NCBI GenBank assembly: GCA_947624665.1
Contig: CANQLK010000025.1
Coordinates: 1 to 15,581, forward strand
Direction of reading: 5' to 3'
Length of the DNA stretch: 15,581 nt
Origin: Candidatus Gastranaerophilales bacterium
Lineage (GTDB): Bacteria > Cyanobacteriota > Vampirovibrionia > Gastranaerophilales > Gastranaerophilaceae
Positions within the stretch are counted from its first letter, which is position 1. Each line of letters opens with the position of its first letter. The translations under genes were made by a program, and so were the position numbers. A model generated the notes under the pieces. That model was not told where the DNA came from. It ran no database searches and was given only the letters and a program-made list of their open reading frames with translations. Shown here in pieces: positions 14,132-15,581 of this stretch.

Positions 14132-14825
14132 ATTTAATATAAGCACTGACAAGTTTTTTAACTTCGTTGGCAGGAACGGCAAAGCCTATTCCAATGTTTG
14201 ATTTATTATTATCGGGATTGAAAATGGATTGGCTGATACCAATAACTTCGCCGTTTGCATTTAATATCGGGCCGCCCGATGAACCGGGGTTTATAGCCGC
14301 ATCCGTTTGAATTTTGTTTCTTTCATAGTCTATTCTTGAAACAATTCCCGTTGTTAATGTTCCGTTAAATCCGAACGGATTACCTATAGCCAAAACCTTT
14401 TGACCTACTTTTACAAGGGATGAATCTCCGAATTTTATTGCAGCCTGCAAAGGTTTAACGGGATTAATTTTTAAAATTGCCAAATCACCCGTTTCGGTAT
14501 CATTTTTTATAAGCTCGGCTTGGTAGGTTTCACCTTGCGAAGTTGTTACTTCTATATAAGAAGCCTTATCAACAACGTGTGAACTTGTTAAAACTATTCC
14601 ACTCTTATTAATCACGCAGCCCGTACCGCTTGAAATTCCGTCTTTTATTTGTGCTTCAACCAGTACTATTGCGGGATTAATTCTCTCGTAAACCGTGACA
14701 TTTGTGAATTCTTCGCTTCTATAATCATTATCTTTTGAATAAACACTGTTATTTATAGTTATTCCGCATACTGATGAAATAATCATAATAATTATCACGG
14801 ATAAATATTTTGTATGTTTCCGCAT
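14130..14825 (-). CDS. HtrA/DegP-type trypsin-like serine protease without PDZ domain
   Basis: A 231-residue membrane-anchored or secreted protease, likely involved in periplasmic protein quality control. The N-terminus has Arg-Lys and one hydrophobic segment (about 7-25), either an uncleaved anchor or a signal peptide. The protease domain shows the full triad: His83 in TSSHVVD, Asp114 in TGDLAILKI and Ser183 in NPGSSGGP, plus the conserved AIGNPFG near 146-152. The product ends just after the protease domain (IGIGFAVPANEVKKL), so the PDZ domains of DegP/DegS are absent. The start at 14825 is preferred because GAGGA precedes it. An in-frame ATG at 14876 would add 17 residues of no signal-peptide character. 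It ends at the terminator of the converging gene. Confidence 0.9.
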   Translation of the reverse strand: MRKHTKYLSVIIIMIISSVCGITINNSVYSKDNDYRSEEFTNVTVYERINPAIVLVEAQIKDGISSGTGCVINKSGIVLTSSHVVDKASYIEVTTSQGETYQAELIKNDTETGDLAILKINPVKPLQAAIKFGDSSLVKVGQKVLAIGNPFGFNGTLTTGIVSRIDYERNKIQTDAAINPGSSGGPILNANGEVIGISQSIFNPDNNKSNIGIGFAVPANEVKKLVSAYIK

Positions 14826-14942
14826 TATTTTTTCCTCTCCGAAATATATTAAACTTCTTTTTTCAAGTGCATTCATCAGAGAATAAGCGTGATTTTATAC
14901 TAATTAAAGCTGATATTATAACTTCAAATTAAGTATAAAATA

Positions 14943-14970
14943 TTGTTATAAGCAATTTTTTGATTATAAT
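14943..14970 (+). promoter_or_regulatory. Promoter of the glcD-like gene
   Basis: TTGTTA (14943-14948), a 16-base spacer and a perfect TATAAT (14965-14970) lie 18 bases before the ATG at 14988. Confidence 0.55.
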
Positions 14971-14987
14971 TTATTAATAGAGGGAAT

Positions 14988-15500
14988 ATGGCTTTAATAA
15001 AAGAAAAAGTAAAAAATAACATAATTGAAACTCTTGAGAGAATAGCAGGAAAAGAAAATGTGCTTTCAGATGAAAGTTCATTGGAGATATATTCTTGCGA
15101 TTCAACGAACATGACTGAAAACGAGAGAGCAGATGCGGTAGTATTTCCCGAAAATACCAATCAGGTAAGCGAAATAATGAAGTATGCGAATGCAAACAAA
15201 ATACCTGTAGTTGCAAGAGCGGCAGGAACAAGTGTATGCGGAGCATGCCTGCCGAAATTCGGCGGAATTATTTTAAATTTATCCAAAATGAATAAAATAA
15301 CGAAAATAGACAAAGACAACCTGATATGTGAAGTCCAAGCGGGAGTCATTATAGAGGATTTACAAAAAGCGGTTGAGGAATACGATTTATTTTATCCTCC
15401 TGATCCTTCCAATTTAAAAGTATCAATGCTGGGCGGAAGTATAGGTTTGTCCTCCGGCGGGCCTCATACTTTCAAATACGGTTCTATCAAATTCAGTTAA
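14988..15500 (+). pseudogene. glcD: N-terminal part of a GlcD-type FAD-linked oxidase, broken at its 3' end
   Basis: GlcD-type enzymes oxidise glycolate, lactate or similar 2-hydroxy acids with FAD. The visible 165 residues match the FAD-binding (PCMH) half: ADAVVFPENTNQVSEIM near 49-64; PVVARAAGTSVCGACL near 73-88 (the pyrophosphate loop); VQAGVIIEDL; YPPDPSN at 136-142; then LGGSIGLSSGGPHTFKYG. Family members have about 450-470 residues and continue 'KYG-x-T-x-D-Y-V-L'. Here the frame reads SIKFS and stops at 15500. Homology ends at about 15482, where the other strand starts to resemble a recombinase. The start follows GAGGG. The gene is either truly disrupted or cut by an assembly join. 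Confidence 0.8.
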
Positions 15501-15581
15501 TGTTTCATTGTTCTCCAGTACCTTCCGAAAATCTGCAAGGCTCTTCTTTATATTTTTTACTCTTGCTTCGTCATTATTGTA
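15423..15581 (-). pseudogene. Possible C-terminal fragment of a serine recombinase
   Basis: The minus strand is open from the window end to a stop at 15423 (52 codons). It reads ADFRKVLENNETLTEFDR then TVFES. A coiled-coil-like basic/acidic run followed by LTEFDR-x-x-FES is, to my recollection, the usual C-terminal sequence of large serine recombinases of Firmicutes mobile elements, which normally continue 'IVEKVIV'. Beyond residue TVFES (15468) the reading enters the glcD sequence and loses similarity, so the gene is truncated here. The call rests on pattern memory only. The last 20 or so codons before the stop are antisense to glcD and have no meaning of their own. Confidence 0.5.

Overview
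The window is AT-rich, Gram-negative-type bacterial chromosomal DNA. Supporting signs are signal peptides, a lipobox, Tat genes, an HtrA-type periplasmic protease and good Shine-Dalgarno sites on nearly every gene. The low G+C content, the small proteins and the mix of anaerobic iron-sulfur genes would suit an uncultured gut anaerobe. Gastranaerophilales (Melainabacteria) is my best guess, but it is only a guess. The window opens inside one gene and appears to close on a chimeric or rearranged junction, so it may be a whole metagenomic contig.

Layout. (1) 1-3296, minus strand: operon gatB, cysK, luxS, mtnN (3' end missing). It combines the amidotransferase needed for Gln-/Asn-tRNA with cysteine synthesis and the S-adenosylhomocysteine to homocysteine plus AI-2 precursor route. 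(2) 3340-6428: an accessory patch, more AT-rich than its flanks. It holds a membrane-anchored, propeller-like protein of unknown function (minus) and a divergent Fic AMP-transferase with a C-terminal winged-helix-like region (plus). Between them lie a promoter with a nine-G tract in its -35/-10 spacer and three palindromic repeats. (3) 6429-9938, minus strand: tightly overlapped operon gmk, coaBC, NIF3-like gene, small secreted protein gene, rsmD. (4) 10106-13581, plus strand: an electron-transfer and export operon encoding a Tat-signal aldo/keto reductase ferredoxin lipoprotein (split by a one-base frameshift at an A6 run), a NapH/NapG-like fused polyferredoxin with an internal twin-arginine motif, TatA and TatC. 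(5) 13689-14131: a small protein of unknown function and a clear rho-independent terminator. (6) 14130-14825, minus: a PDZ-less HtrA/DegP-type protease. (7) 14988-15500, plus: the N-terminal third of a GlcD-type FAD oxidase, which stops where the opposite strand begins to read like the C-terminal end of a serine recombinase.

How the parts fit. The most coherent system is region 4. Predicted topology puts two ferredoxin clusters of the polyferredoxin in the cytoplasm and four in the periplasm, the latter carried across behind an internal Tat motif. The partner aldo/keto reductase is itself a predicted Tat lipoprotein with two [4Fe-4S] clusters, and the translocase genes that would export both are in the same operon. 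I read this as a self-contained module that sends electrons to a periplasmic, ferredoxin-wired aldo/keto reductase. The second notable signal is the probable phase-variable promoter of the propeller-like surface or periplasmic protein in region 2.
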